From CAZUMH01 sp964621645 (GTDB taxonomy: Bacteria; Zhuqueibacterota; QNDG01; JAGLOF01): 24,990 bases of DNA. A program made the position numbers and the translations under genes. Shown here one piece after another: positions 6,684 through 15,470 of the stretch (within the stretch, counting starts at the first letter, position 1; each line of letters starts with the position of its first letter). Below the pieces are notes generated by a model, which had not been told where the DNA came from, did not search any database, and saw only the letters and a program-made list of their open reading frames with translations. The stretch lies in contig CAZUMH010000043.1 of NCBI GenBank assembly GCA_964621645.1, forward strand, positions 1-24,990, in the 5' to 3' direction.

Positions 6684-8129
6684 ATGGTCAGAGAAAAAGA
6701 GATATTTTTAATGCGGGTCATGAAAATGACGGACGCCTTAGCGATTACTTTGTCTTTTTTCACGGCCTTCTATATTACCCTGGCTGTCCGGTCCTCCTTC
6801 GAATTAGGTCCTCTGGCCTATGCTGAAGAGGGACCGCTGTCTTTCTTTATCAAGCATATTTGGCTTGTTTTGATCACGGTTCCCTCCTGGATCGGTCTGA
6901 TGTCCCTGGATGGGGTATACAACGACTTTCGCACCAAGGTCTTTGTCGAAATTATCTGGAAAGTTCTGCGCACCGGCCTCATCTCGGTGCTCTTTCTTGG
7001 CAGCGGCGCCTTCCTGCTGAAAATGACCCTGACCAGCCGTCTTTACGTGGCCATTTTTGCCATTACGGCTTTCATCTTTCTTGCCATCTCCAAGGCGCTC
7101 TGGCGCTGGATTCTTGACTATACATATCGTCAAGGCATCAACCTTGTCAATATTCTTTTAGTTGGCACCGGCCGGCGGGCCCAGGAATTTATCGAGGTGG
7201 TGCGGGCCCATGCCAATTGGGGGCTTGAAATTGTCGGGCTGGTGGATGATGATCCCAAGCTTTTGGGCAAAAAGATCATGGATAACGAAGTGATCGGCCG
7301 CATTAGTGATATCCCCCGTCTGATCCGCGAATTTGTGGTTGACAGAGTGATTTTTGTGGTGCCCCGGCTCTGGCTTAACCGGATTGAACCGACCATTCTT
7401 TACTGTGAACGTGAGGGCATTTCAACGGCGGTTTCAGTGGATCTTTTCAAACCCAAGCTGGCCAAGCTGAGGCAATCTGATTTTGCCGGCATCCCCCTGA
7501 TCGTTTATCAGACTTCCCTGGCCCAGGAGTGGCAGCTGTTCCTCAAGCGGCTTATCGACATACTCGTTTCCATGTTGGCGATTTTTATTCTTTCGCCGAG
7601 TATGCTCTTTTCGGCCTTAATGGTCAGAGCGACGTCAAAAGGGCCGGTTTTTTTCCGGCAAGTTCGCTGTGGATTAAACGGACGAAAATTCACGCTGTAT
7701 AAGTTCAGATCCATGTTTCTGGGCGCCGAGATGCGCCAGAAGGAACTGGAGCAGCAAAATGAGATGAACGGTCCTGTCTTCAAGATGAAGCGGGATCCCC
7801 GCGTCACTCCGTTCGGCCGGTTTATGCGCAAGCTGAGTATTGATGAACTGCCGCAGTTTTTCAACGTTTTGAAAGGCGATATGAGCCTGGTGGGACCGCG
7901 GCCTCCCATTCCGGCTGAGGTGGAAATGTACCAGAGCTGGCAGCGCCGCCGGCTCAGTATGAAACCGGGATTGACCTGTATTTGGCAGGTGAGCGGCCGC
8001 AACCGGATTGATTTTGACAAGTGGATGGAGATGGATCTCAAATATATCGACAACTTCTCCATCTGGCTCGATTTGAAACTTTTAGTGCGCACCCTTTTCG
8101 TGGTGCTCACCGGGTATGGAGCGGCATAG
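6684..8129 (+). CDS. Polyprenyl-phosphate sugar-1-phosphate transferase (WbaP/WcaJ type)
   Basis: This 481-residue membrane enzyme starts the repeat unit by moving a sugar-1-phosphate onto undecaprenyl phosphate. The N-terminal half has about four to five membrane helices (to about 135), then a Rossmann-like domain opening with 'ILLVGTGRRAQEF' (157-169). The catalytic domain starts at 'FLKRLIDILVSMLAI' (286-300) and contains KFRSM (340-344), the essential Asp-Glu pair in SIDELPQF (385-392), 'GDMSLVGPRPP' (398-408) and 'KPGLTCIWQVSGRN' (427-440). All of these are hallmarks of the bacterial sugar transferase family. The sugar specificity (glucose, galactose or other) cannot be read from these motifs. 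The gene follows the epimerase with an 8-nt spacer. Confidence 0.93.
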   Translation: MVREKEIFLMRVMKMTDALAITLSFFTAFYITLAVRSSFELGPLAYAEEGPLSFFIKHIWLVLITVPSWIGLMSLDGVYNDFRTKVFVEIIWKVLRTGLISVLFLGSGAFLLKMTLTSRLYVAIFAITAFIFLAISKALWRWILDYTYRQGINLVNILLVGTGRRAQEFIEVVRAHANWGLEIVGLVDDDPKLLGKKIMDNEVIGRISDIPRLIREFVVDRVIFVVPRLWLNRIEPTILYCEREGISTAVSVDLFKPKLAKLRQSDFAGIPLIVYQTSLAQEWQLFLKRLIDILVSMLAIFILSPSMLFSALMVRATSKGPVFFRQVRCGLNGRKFTLYKFRSMFLGAEMRQKELEQQNEMNGPVFKMKRDPRVTPFGRFMRKLSIDELPQFFNVLKGDMSLVGPRPPIPAEVEMYQSWQRRRLSMKPGLTCIWQVSGRNRIDFDKWMEMDLKYIDNFSIWLDLKLLVRTLFVVLTGYGAA

Positions 8130-8165
8130 AGGTTCCCGCTCCAAGCCGGAAGGAAGCGATTTCGG

Positions 8166-9338
8166 ATGAAAATACTGATGGTGGCACCCGAGCCGATATT
8201 CGAACCGCGTGGGACTCCCATGAGTGTGGTTGGGCGACTGAAGGCCCTTTCTGATCTGGGACACAGAGTGGACCTGGTGACGTACCACATAGGGGAGGAT
8301 GTCTCTTTTCCTGGGTTGAGGATTTTCAGAATTCCCAAAGTGCCCGGGATAAAACGGGTAAAAATCGGGCCATCTCCGGCCAAGGCGGTCCTTGATGTCT
8401 TTCTTATCGGCAAGACCCTGAAGATGCTTTTAAAAGGCCGCTACGATTATCTGCACACACATGAGGAGGCCGGCTTCTGGGGGATGTTATTTGCCCGAAT
8501 TTTCGGAATTCCCCACCTGTATGATATGCATTCCAGTCTGCCGCAACAGCTGTCGAATTTTCAATTTTCTTCCTCACGGCTGCTCTGGTTCATCTTCCAT
8601 AAACTGGAACTCAGGGTGCTGCGCACCAGTGCCAGTGTCATCACCATCTGCCCCGATCTGTTCGACCATGTGCAGGAAGTATGCCCGGAACGCGGTTCGG
8701 TACTGGTGGAAAACGTGATCGATTACGGCATGATTTTCGGGGAGGAGGATGAGTCCGCCCGGTTGATTCGGGACCTGGGGCTAAAAGGCAAACGGGTGGC
8801 CCTTTACACCGGGACCTTTGAACCCTATCAGGGGCTCGATCTTCTTATCGATGCTGTCCCGGCTGTAGCCCGGGAAGTTACCAATGTCCTCTTTCTGCTG
8901 GTCGGAGGAAATCCTGAACAGATAGAACAGTACAGGATGATGGCAGATAAAGCCGGGGTCGCTTCCCGGATGTGTTTCTGCGGTCAGGTGCGGCCGAATC
9001 AGGTAGAAAGTTACCTGCGCCGTGCCGACGTTCTTCTTTCGCCCCGGACCCGCGGGACCAACACACCGCTTAAGATCTACGCGTATCTCCGTTCCGGCGT
9101 GCCCGTCGTTGCGACCCGGCTGCACACCCACACTCAGGTACTGGATGACAGCGTAGCCCTGCTTACTGCTCCGGAGCCTGAAGCGTTTGCAGCGGGAATA
9201 ATCACCCTGATCAAGGATCGCCGCCTCTCCGGCAGACTGAGCCGCTCGGCCCGGGATTTAGCCGAGAAGGAGTATAGCTACCCGGCCTATCTGCGTAAAC
9301 TGAAGCAGGCGCTCCTGCCTGTGCAGGCGAGAGGCTGA
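8166..9338 (+). CDS. GT4-family glycosyltransferase
   Basis: This 390-residue GT-B retaining glycosyltransferase has the usual N-terminal opening 'MKILMVAPEPIFEPRGTPMS' (1-20) and the acceptor-side 'LHTHEEAGFWGMLFARIFGIP' region (96-116). The donor domain begins at 'RVALYTGTFEPYQGLDLLIDA' (210-230). The GT4 nucleotide-sugar loop is 'NTPLKIYAYLRSGVPVVAT' (299-317). It has the PLKIY-YL..G.PVVA form seen in many capsule enzymes rather than the E-x7-E form. The protein is cytoplasmic and would add a sugar to the lipid-linked intermediate. Donor and acceptor are unknown. It starts 36 nt after the initiating transferase, with a GGAAGGAAG site upstream, and ends one base before the amidotransferase start. 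Confidence 0.9.
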   Translation: MKILMVAPEPIFEPRGTPMSVVGRLKALSDLGHRVDLVTYHIGEDVSFPGLRIFRIPKVPGIKRVKIGPSPAKAVLDVFLIGKTLKMLLKGRYDYLHTHEEAGFWGMLFARIFGIPHLYDMHSSLPQQLSNFQFSSSRLLWFIFHKLELRVLRTSASVITICPDLFDHVQEVCPERGSVLVENVIDYGMIFGEEDESARLIRDLGLKGKRVALYTGTFEPYQGLDLLIDAVPAVAREVTNVLFLLVGGNPEQIEQYRMMADKAGVASRMCFCGQVRPNQVESYLRRADVLLSPRTRGTNTPLKIYAYLRSGVPVVATRLHTHTQVLDDSVALLTAPEPEAFAAGIITLIKDRRLSGRLSRSARDLAEKEYSYPAYLRKLKQALLPVQARG

Positions 9339-9339
9339 T

Positions 9340-11220
9340 ATGTGCGGAATCTGCGGACTTGTCTATCAGGACCCCTCCCGCAGCCCGGATTCCGGGATGC
9401 TCGAGCGGATGAATGCGACCTTGGTGCATCGGGGTCCGGATGATGGCGGCCAGATTATCCGCGGCAAGGCCGGACTGGCCATGCGGCGGCTTTCCATTAT
9501 CGATCTTTCCACCGGACATCAGCCCATATCAGACGAGAGCGATAGACGGCATATCGTCTTTAATGGCGAAATATACAACTTTAAAGGGTTGCAACGGGAA
9601 CTGCAGCAACTGGGACACCGCTTCTCCACCCAGAGCGACACGGAAGTGATCCTGCATGGATTTGAAGAGTGGGGGACCGACATCTGCCGGCGTCTGAACG
9701 GCATGTTTGCCTTTGCCATCTATGATGAGAATGACCAGTCCCTTTTCTTGGCACGGGATCGTCTGGGCATCAAACCCCTGTATTATTACCGGGATCAGGA
9801 GAAGCTGGTCTTCGCTTCCGAGATCAAGGCAATCCTCAAATGCGACAGGATCGATAAAACCATTGATTATGACGCCTTGAACAACTTTCTTACCTGCGAA
9901 TATATCCCGGCTCCCCGTTCCATCTTTTCTGAAATTAAGAAACTTGAGCCGGGACACTGGCTTTCATTGCAGGGGGAATCCGCTGTCATCCAGGCCTACT
10001 GGGAACTCCGGCCCGGCCTTCAGCCGTGGGGAGAGGAGGAGGCCGAGGAGCGGTTACGGGAACTGATGCAGGATTCTGTGCGCATGCGCCTTATTTCCGA
10101 TGTCCCCCTGGGCACTTTTCTTTCTGGAGGGATCGATTCCAGTATTGTCGTCTCGCAGATGGCCGGGATTATGGATCGGCCGGTCAAGACGTTTTCCATA
10201 GGGTTCGAGGAGGACTCCTACAATGAACTGAGGTACGCCCGGGCCGTTGCCGACAAGTACGGCACTGAACATCATGAATTCATCATCCGACCGCAGGCGC
10301 TGGATCTGACCGAGAAGCTCATCGGGCAGCTGGATGAGCCGTTTGGAGATTTTTCCATTTTCCCCACCTACTTGGTTGCCAAGATGGCCCGTGACTTTGT
10401 TACGGTCGCTCTCTCTGGAGACGGCGGCGACGAACTCTTTGCGGGGTATGACACCTATCGCGCTCATCTGTTCGACAGGCGCTTTTATCACCTGTTGCCA
10501 AAGATGGTGAAGCGGTACGGTTTTGAAACTCTGGCGAACAGGCTCAATCCCACCGAGAAAAAAAAGGGGGTGGTAAACAGTTTCAAGCGATTTGTGCTGG
10601 GAACAACGCTGCCCAAGAGTCTGCTTCAGGCTCGCTGGATGATCTTCCTGGGTGATACGGAAAGGCAGCGTCTGTTTACTGAATCTGGAAGAAAAAAAAT
10701 CCATGCTGAGGACCCCTATGATTTTCTGCATCGCTGGTCCAGATTGGTCACGGACCGGGATGAGGTTACGGCGACTGGATTTCTGGATGCTAAAACATAC
10801 CTGCCTGATAACATCCTGGTTAAAGTAGATCGTATGACCATGGCAACCTCACTGGAAGCGCGGGTGCCTTTCCTTGATCATCGGATCGTTGAATTCGCCT
10901 TCAGTCTTCCTCCCGCTCTCAAGTTGAAACGGCTGGCAACCAAGAGGATCCTCAAGAAGACGTTCTGGAACGATCTGCCATTGGAGGTGCAGCGCCGGGG
11001 CAAGGAAGGATTCAGCATTCCCATTAAAAACTGGCTCCAGCAGGAGTTGAAGCCCATGATGACCGATCTGCTCTCGTCAGATCGTCTCAGGCGGCAGGAT
11101 ATATTTAACGGTGATTTTGTCCAGGGGCTGATGCAGGAGCACTTGTCGAACAGAGAAAACCACAGCCACCTTCTCTGGGCTCTGATGGTGTTCCAGAAGT
11201 GGTATGATTTATATGCCTGA
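9340..11220 (+). CDS. Asparagine synthase (glutamine-hydrolysing)-type amidotransferase
   Basis: This 626-residue class II amidotransferase opens with MCGICG, so Cys2 is available as the glutaminase nucleophile after removal of Met. The glutaminase domain also has 'HRGPDDGG' (30-37), 'RLSIIDLSTGHQPI', 'VFNGEIYNF' (73-81) and 'ARDRLGIKPLYYY'. The ATP-pyrophosphatase synthetase domain has the P-loop SGGIDSS (262-268), 'KTFSIGFEEDSYNEL' and 'LSGDGGDELFAGY'. All catalytic elements look intact. Within a polysaccharide locus such genes often amidate an uronic acid or another carboxylated sugar rather than free aspartate. The uronic-acid epimerase nearby makes that reasonable here, but it is inference. 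The ATG is one base after the GT4 stop, implying translational coupling. Confidence 0.93.
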   Translation: MCGICGLVYQDPSRSPDSGMLERMNATLVHRGPDDGGQIIRGKAGLAMRRLSIIDLSTGHQPISDESDRRHIVFNGEIYNFKGLQRELQQLGHRFSTQSDTEVILHGFEEWGTDICRRLNGMFAFAIYDENDQSLFLARDRLGIKPLYYYRDQEKLVFASEIKAILKCDRIDKTIDYDALNNFLTCEYIPAPRSIFSEIKKLEPGHWLSLQGESAVIQAYWELRPGLQPWGEEEAEERLRELMQDSVRMRLISDVPLGTFLSGGIDSSIVVSQMAGIMDRPVKTFSIGFEEDSYNELRYARAVADKYGTEHHEFIIRPQALDLTEKLIGQLDEPFGDFSIFPTYLVAKMARDFVTVALSGDGGDELFAGYDTYRAHLFDRRFYHLLPKMVKRYGFETLANRLNPTEKKKGVVNSFKRFVLGTTLPKSLLQARWMIFLGDTERQRLFTESGRKKIHAEDPYDFLHRWSRLVTDRDEVTATGFLDAKTYLPDNILVKVDRMTMATSLEARVPFLDHRIVEFAFSLPPALKLKRLATKRILKKTFWNDLPLEVQRRGKEGFSIPIKNWLQQELKPMMTDLLSSDRLRRQDIFNGDFVQGLMQEHLSNRENHSHLLWALMVFQKWYDLYA

Positions 11221-11251
11221 AATGATGAATAGCGAGGAAGGGATACTGTAG

Positions 11252-12025
11252 ATGACCGAAACGCGTGACAATCTGACCGACGATATCCGACAGTACTGGA
11301 ACGATCATATTCATGATCTTGAAATTGTGCGGCATCCGGTGGGAACGGAGGGATTTTTCCGGGACCTGGCCGAGTACCGTTTCGATAAACTGCGGTATCT
11401 GCCAAAACTGGTGGATTTTTCTTCCTATACCGATCAGAAGGTTCTTGAGATCGGCTGCGGTGCCGGGATCGATCTGGTCCTTTTTGCCCGGGGTGGCGCC
11501 CGGGTGACGGGAGTGGATCTTTCCCAGACTGCCATTGATCTGGCCCGGAAGAATTTTGCCTGGTGTGATCTCAAGGGAGACCTGCGGGTCGGTAACGGAG
11601 AAGCACTGGATTTTCCCGATAACAGTTTCGATCTGGTCTATGCCCACGGAGTACTGCAGTATACAGCTGATCCTGTCACCATGCTGTCGGAAGCCCGCCG
11701 TGTGCTGAAGCCGGGGGGAACGTTCATCGGCATGGTATATAACCGCCACGGCTGGCTCAATCTCATGTCCCGGCTCTTCCGGGTGGGACTGGAACACGAA
11801 GATGCTCCTGTGCTGGAAAAGTTCACCAGAAAGGAATTCACCCGGCTGCTCTCGGGATTTTCTTCCGTGAAGATAATCCCTGAACGCTTCCCGGTAAAGT
11901 CACGCCTGCACGGCGGACTGAAGGGTTTTCTCTTTAACACTCTTTTTGTGGGAACGTTTAATTGTATCCCCAGGGCTCTGGTTCGCGGCAGCGGCTGGCA
12001 CCTGATGGCCTTTGCTAACAAATAA
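11252..12025 (+). CDS. Class I SAM-dependent methyltransferase
   Basis: This 257-residue protein has a seven-strand Rossmann methyltransferase core. Motif I is 'KVLEIGCGAGIDL' (63-75), followed by 'RVTGVDLSQTAIDLARKNF' with the acidic ribose-binding Asp at the end of strand 2. Motif III is 'DNSFDLVYAHGVLQY', and 'EARRVLKPGGTFIGMVYNR' follows. The N-terminal 'IRQYWNDHI' helix is common to ubiquinone/menaquinone and sugar O-methyltransferase-like members. Its position between an amidotransferase and an FAD oxidase suggests a role in modifying the glycan or its carrier lipid. The substrate is unknown. The ATG has a GAGGAAGG site about 10 nt upstream. Confidence 0.88.
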   Translation: MTETRDNLTDDIRQYWNDHIHDLEIVRHPVGTEGFFRDLAEYRFDKLRYLPKLVDFSSYTDQKVLEIGCGAGIDLVLFARGGARVTGVDLSQTAIDLARKNFAWCDLKGDLRVGNGEALDFPDNSFDLVYAHGVLQYTADPVTMLSEARRVLKPGGTFIGMVYNRHGWLNLMSRLFRVGLEHEDAPVLEKFTRKEFTRLLSGFSSVKIIPERFPVKSRLHGGLKGFLFNTLFVGTFNCIPRALVRGSGWHLMAFANK

Positions 12026-12052
12026 AACGGATTAATTCGGAAGCTGACAACG

Positions 12053-13726
12053 ATGAAAAGAGATCTAAAGGAACTGTCCGACAACAAGTTCGATATTATT
12101 ATTATCGGCGCCGGCATTTACGGAGCCGCACTGGCCTGGGAAGCCTCTCTGCGCGGGCTATCTGTGGCCCTGATCGACCGGGGGGATTTCGGGGCCGCCA
12201 CTTCAGCCAACAGCCTGAAAATTATGCACGGCGGCCTGCGTTATCTGCAGCAGATGGATATTAAAAGGTTCCGGGAATCTATCCGCGAACGCCATCTCTT
12301 ACTGCGACTGGCCCCCCATCTCGTTTCACCCATGCCCTGTGTGCTTCCCACTACCGGTCATAAGATGAAGGGTCCGGAAGTCATGGCTGTGGGGCTCCTG
12401 CTAAACGATATTCTGAGTTGCGACAGGAACAAGGGGGTGGATCATGATCGGCATATCCCCAGGGGGCGGATCGTCTCCCGGAAACGCTGCCTGGAGCTGG
12501 CGCCGGGTCTCGATCCCCAGGGGATAAACGGAGGCGCATTTTGGAGCGACGCGCAGGCGTACAGTTCCGAACGATTGCTTCTGGCTTTTATCAAAACAGC
12601 CGTGGAGATTGGCTGTGTAGCAGCGAACTACCTGGGTGCCACCAGCCTGATAAGAAGAGAAAGCCGGATTGAAGGCGTTCAGGTCGAAGATCGTCTCCAG
12701 GGAGACCGGTTTGAAATCCGCGGTGATATAATCATTAACACAGCCGGAGCCTGGGTGGACGACCTCCTGGGGAAAAACAGCGGAAGCGGGCCGCTGCTCT
12801 CTTTATCGACTGCGATGAATCTGGTGGTCAAGCGTAAACTTTTGCAAGAAACGGCTCTTGGTTTCCAGGCGCCCTTCACCTTCCGGCGGGAGGACGGCAG
12901 CATATATAACGGCCGCCGGGTGCTTTTCATGGCGCCCTGGAGGGATTACACGCTCATTGGCACCTATCATCTCCCCTATTCTGGGCATCCCTCGGATATG
13001 CAGGTGAAAGAAGAAGAAATCCAGGGCTTTCTTGAAGAGATAAATAAGGGGTATCCCGGTGATCCGGTGAAACGGGAAGACGTCTCCCATGTATACAAGG
13101 GATTTTTGCCCATGAACGGGTTGAATCCTACAAACGGTGAGGTTTCTCTTGTGAAACATTATCGTATTCTGGATCACGCTAAAGAGGACAGAGTAGAGAA
13201 TCTTATCAGCGTGGTGGGAGTAAAATACACCACCGCCCGGGATGTGGCCGAAAAAACACTGCGCCTGGCGTTGGCCAAGCTGGGAAAATCCAGAAATCTG
13301 CCTTTGCTTCGGCCCAGGTATCTGTGCGGAGGGAACATAAGCTCCTTCTCCGCTCTGCTCAGCGAAGCACGGCAGGGAAAGCCCACAACGATTTCGGAGG
13401 AGACGGCAACCCGCATGACTCGACTGTATGGTGCCGATTATCCGGATCTAATGAATATGAAGGGAATAAAACTGCAAAGTCTGAACGGATACGCGGAGGC
13501 GATCACCTCGGAAATTTATTATGCGGTTCGGGAAGAGATGGCGGTTACGTTGTCAGACATACTGCTTCGGCGCACTGATATTGGTTCAGGGTCCTGTCCT
13601 CAGGAAGAGACTTTAAGACAGGTGGCGGCCATTGCGGGGAAGGAGCTGGGCTGGGATGCGGCCCGCACCCAGGCCGAGATAGATGATCTAAAGGCTGTAT
13701 ATGAAACAACAGGGAAAAGCGAATGA
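12053..13726 (+). CDS. FAD-dependent glycerol-3-phosphate dehydrogenase/oxidase (GlpD family)
   Basis: This 557-residue protein matches the aerobic GlpD family in length and motifs. It has the dinucleotide-binding 'DIIIIGAGIYGAALAWEA' (14-31) and 'VALIDRGDFGAATSANS' (38-54). The typical 'KIMHGGLRYLQQMDI' follows (56-70), then 'INTAGAWVDDL' and 'VGVKYTTARDVAEKTL' before the C-terminal helical cap. GlpD oxidises sn-glycerol-3-phosphate to dihydroxyacetone phosphate at the membrane and passes electrons to quinone. Finding it inside a glycan locus is unusual. It might act on a glycerol-phosphate decoration or on a different polyol phosphate. It is coupled to the next gene by a 4-nt ATGA overlap. 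The family assignment is strong, but the substrate in this setting is not. Confidence 0.85.
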   Translation: MKRDLKELSDNKFDIIIIGAGIYGAALAWEASLRGLSVALIDRGDFGAATSANSLKIMHGGLRYLQQMDIKRFRESIRERHLLLRLAPHLVSPMPCVLPTTGHKMKGPEVMAVGLLLNDILSCDRNKGVDHDRHIPRGRIVSRKRCLELAPGLDPQGINGGAFWSDAQAYSSERLLLAFIKTAVEIGCVAANYLGATSLIRRESRIEGVQVEDRLQGDRFEIRGDIIINTAGAWVDDLLGKNSGSGPLLSLSTAMNLVVKRKLLQETALGFQAPFTFRREDGSIYNGRRVLFMAPWRDYTLIGTYHLPYSGHPSDMQVKEEEIQGFLEEINKGYPGDPVKREDVSHVYKGFLPMNGLNPTNGEVSLVKHYRILDHAKEDRVENLISVVGVKYTTARDVAEKTLRLALAKLGKSRNLPLLRPRYLCGGNISSFSALLSEARQGKPTTISEETATRMTRLYGADYPDLMNMKGIKLQSLNGYAEAITSEIYYAVREEMAVTLSDILLRRTDIGSGSCPQEETLRQVAAIAGKELGWDAARTQAEIDDLKAVYETTGKSE

Positions 13727-14706
13727 AGATTCTGGTTACGGGAGTAAGCGGTTTTACCGGAGGATATCTGGCGCGCCGTCTGATCGAAAAAGGGAATGAA
13801 GTTCGAGGATTGGTCCTTCCCGGAATGGAAACAGAAGCGTTGAAGAAGGCCGGCATTCGGATCCATGAGGGAGACCTTCGTGATCCTGACAGTCTGAAAG
13901 ATGCTGTGGCGGGGGTGGACATCGTCTATCATATCGCTGCGGTGTATCGGGAACAGAATGTTCCGCATTCTTTGTTTTTCGAAGTAAACCATCAGGGTAC
14001 CGCTCATATGCTGCAGGCGGCCCTGGAAGCCGGTGTCAGGAGATTTGTCCATTGCAGCACCGTTGGTGTCCAGGGTGAGATAAAAAATCCCCCTGCCACG
14101 GAGGACCATCCCTATAATCCCGGCGATTATTATCAAGAATCCAAATTGCAGGGAGAACTTCTGGCCCTTGATTATTTTCGGAAGAGAGGTCTGCCTGGAG
14201 CGGTGTTCCGGCCGGTTGGGATATACGGGCCGGGAGATACCCGGTTTCTGAAAATTTTTCGTTTTATCGCCCGGAAAAAATTCCATATGTTCGGTTCCGG
14301 TAACGTCCTCTACCATCTTACCTACATCGATGATCTGGTAGAAGGCATCATCCTCATGGGAGAGACTCCCGGAATCGAGGGTGAAGTGATTACCCTCGCC
14401 GGAGAGCGGTATACCACCTTGAATGAGTTTGTCGAGACGGTGGCCCGTGTTCTGGAAGTAGAACTTCCCCGGCTGCATCTGCCCGTCTGGCCTCTCTGGC
14501 TGGGAGGGGCCCTCTGCGAATTGGTCTGCCGGCCTTTTCATATCGATCCTCCCATCTACCGCAGAAGAGTAGAGTTTTTCATAAAGGATCGGGCTTTTGA
14601 TATATCCAAGGCGCGCAGGCTGCTTAACTATCAGCCTTCAATCAGTTTGGAAGAAGGAGTGCGCCGCACCGCTTCCTGGTACCGGGACCAGGGGCTGCTT
14701 GATTGA
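13723..14706 (+). CDS. Extended SDR, NAD(P)-dependent sugar epimerase/reductase-like
   Basis: This 327-residue protein has the cofactor motif GVSGFTGG (7-14), 'DIVYHIAAVYREQNVP', an active-site CSTVGVQG (111-118) and catalytic YQESK (137-141). The pattern 'GDLRDPDSLKDAVAGVDIVYHIAA' with 'NHQGTAHMLQAALEAGVRRFVH' resembles the HpnA/dihydroflavonol-reductase/3beta-HSD branch more than GalE. The substrate might be a sugar nucleotide or a lipid. The start ATG overlaps the GlpD stop (ATGA), and its stop overlaps the possible TTG start of the following gene. This makes a tight GlpD-SDR-acyltransferase-propeller string. The reaction cannot be fixed from sequence. Confidence 0.83.
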   Translation: MKILVTGVSGFTGGYLARRLIEKGNEVRGLVLPGMETEALKKAGIRIHEGDLRDPDSLKDAVAGVDIVYHIAAVYREQNVPHSLFFEVNHQGTAHMLQAALEAGVRRFVHCSTVGVQGEIKNPPATEDHPYNPGDYYQESKLQGELLALDYFRKRGLPGAVFRPVGIYGPGDTRFLKIFRFIARKKFHMFGSGNVLYHLTYIDDLVEGIILMGETPGIEGEVITLAGERYTTLNEFVETVARVLEVELPRLHLPVWPLWLGGALCELVCRPFHIDPPIYRRRVEFFIKDRAFDISKARRLLNYQPSISLEEGVRRTASWYRDQGLLD

Positions 14707-14717
14707 GAGGAGGAGCG

Positions 14718-15470
14718 GTGACCAATAATACCGTGGAAACACAAAAAGAGCTCTGTGCGCCCCGTCAGGGGAACATGAAGATGTACCAGACGCTGATTGT
14801 GGGCAGCGGAAAATTCAGCAGGCTCCTTATTTATGAATCGATAATGTTTTTCTCCAGCCGGACTCCGGGAGCCCTGGGCCTATGGCTGAGGGCAAAATTG
14901 TATCCCCTGCTTCTGGGTCGGGCGGGCAAAAATGTAACCTTTGGGCAGGGCGTGGTTCTGCGCCATCCCCATAAGATAATGATTGGAGATAACGTCGTCA
15001 TAGACGACTACTGTGTGCTGGATGCCAAAGGGTCCGACAATGAGGGGATAAAAATCGGAAACGGAGTCTTCCTCGGCCGGAATACCATTTTAAACTGCAA
15101 GAACGGGGATATTATCCTCGAAGACAACGTGAACATTGGCTTCAATTCGATGATTTTTTCCGCCAGCCGTGTTACTGTTGAGCGGGACACCCTGCTGGCG
15201 GCCTACTGTTATCTGGTTGGAGGCACCCACAATTATGAAAATCCCGATGTGCCCGTACTGGAACAGGGCCGACAGTCCACGGGTATCCTGATGAAAGCAG
15301 GCGGCTGGCTGGGGGCCCATGCTACAGTGCTGGACGGGGTCACCATTGGAAAGCATGTTGTCATCTCTGCCGGCTCCGTAGTGCATAAAAACATACCGGA
15401 CTACGCCACCGCCGGAGGAGCACCGGTCATGATTCTACAGAGAAGAAAAAAGGGGGACAATAGGTCATGA
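14718..15470 (+). CDS. Left-handed beta-helix acyltransferase (O-acetyltransferase-like)
   Basis: From the GTG at 14718 this gives 250 residues. The TTG at 14703 also reads in frame, but GTG follows an AGAGGAGGAG ribosome-binding tract (14706-14715) at a proper distance and is preferred. The C-terminal two thirds show hexapeptide repeats: 'IMIGDNVVIDDYCVLDAKG', 'IKIGNGVFLGRNTILNCKNG', 'IILEDNVNIGFNSMI' and, after a loop with the catalytic-type 'GGTHNY' His, 'GGWLGAHATVLDGVTIGKHV' and 'VISAGSVVHKNIPDYATAGG'. This is the WbbJ/Maa type, transferring acetyl or another acyl group from CoA to a sugar. The preceding ~80 residues are amphipathic and not typical of the family. The end overlaps the next gene by ATGA. 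Confidence 0.85.
   Translation: MTNNTVETQKELCAPRQGNMKMYQTLIVGSGKFSRLLIYESIMFFSSRTPGALGLWLRAKLYPLLLGRAGKNVTFGQGVVLRHPHKIMIGDNVVIDDYCVLDAKGSDNEGIKIGNGVFLGRNTILNCKNGDIILEDNVNIGFNSMIFSASRVTVERDTLLAAYCYLVGGTHNYENPDVPVLEQGRQSTGILMKAGGWLGAHATVLDGVTIGKHVVISAGSVVHKNIPDYATAGGAPVMILQRRKKGDNRS

Noticed and set aside
7508..8413. Minus-strand open frame (301 codons) opposite the sugar-phosphate transferase and GT4 genes
   Set aside because: It overlaps two solid genes, and its Arg/Ser-rich composition is typical of antisense frames.
13600..14541. Long minus-strand open frame (313 codons) opposite the GlpD/SDR genes
   Set aside because: It is a shadow of well-supported + strand genes. The translation has no recognisable domain and no ribosome-binding context of its own.
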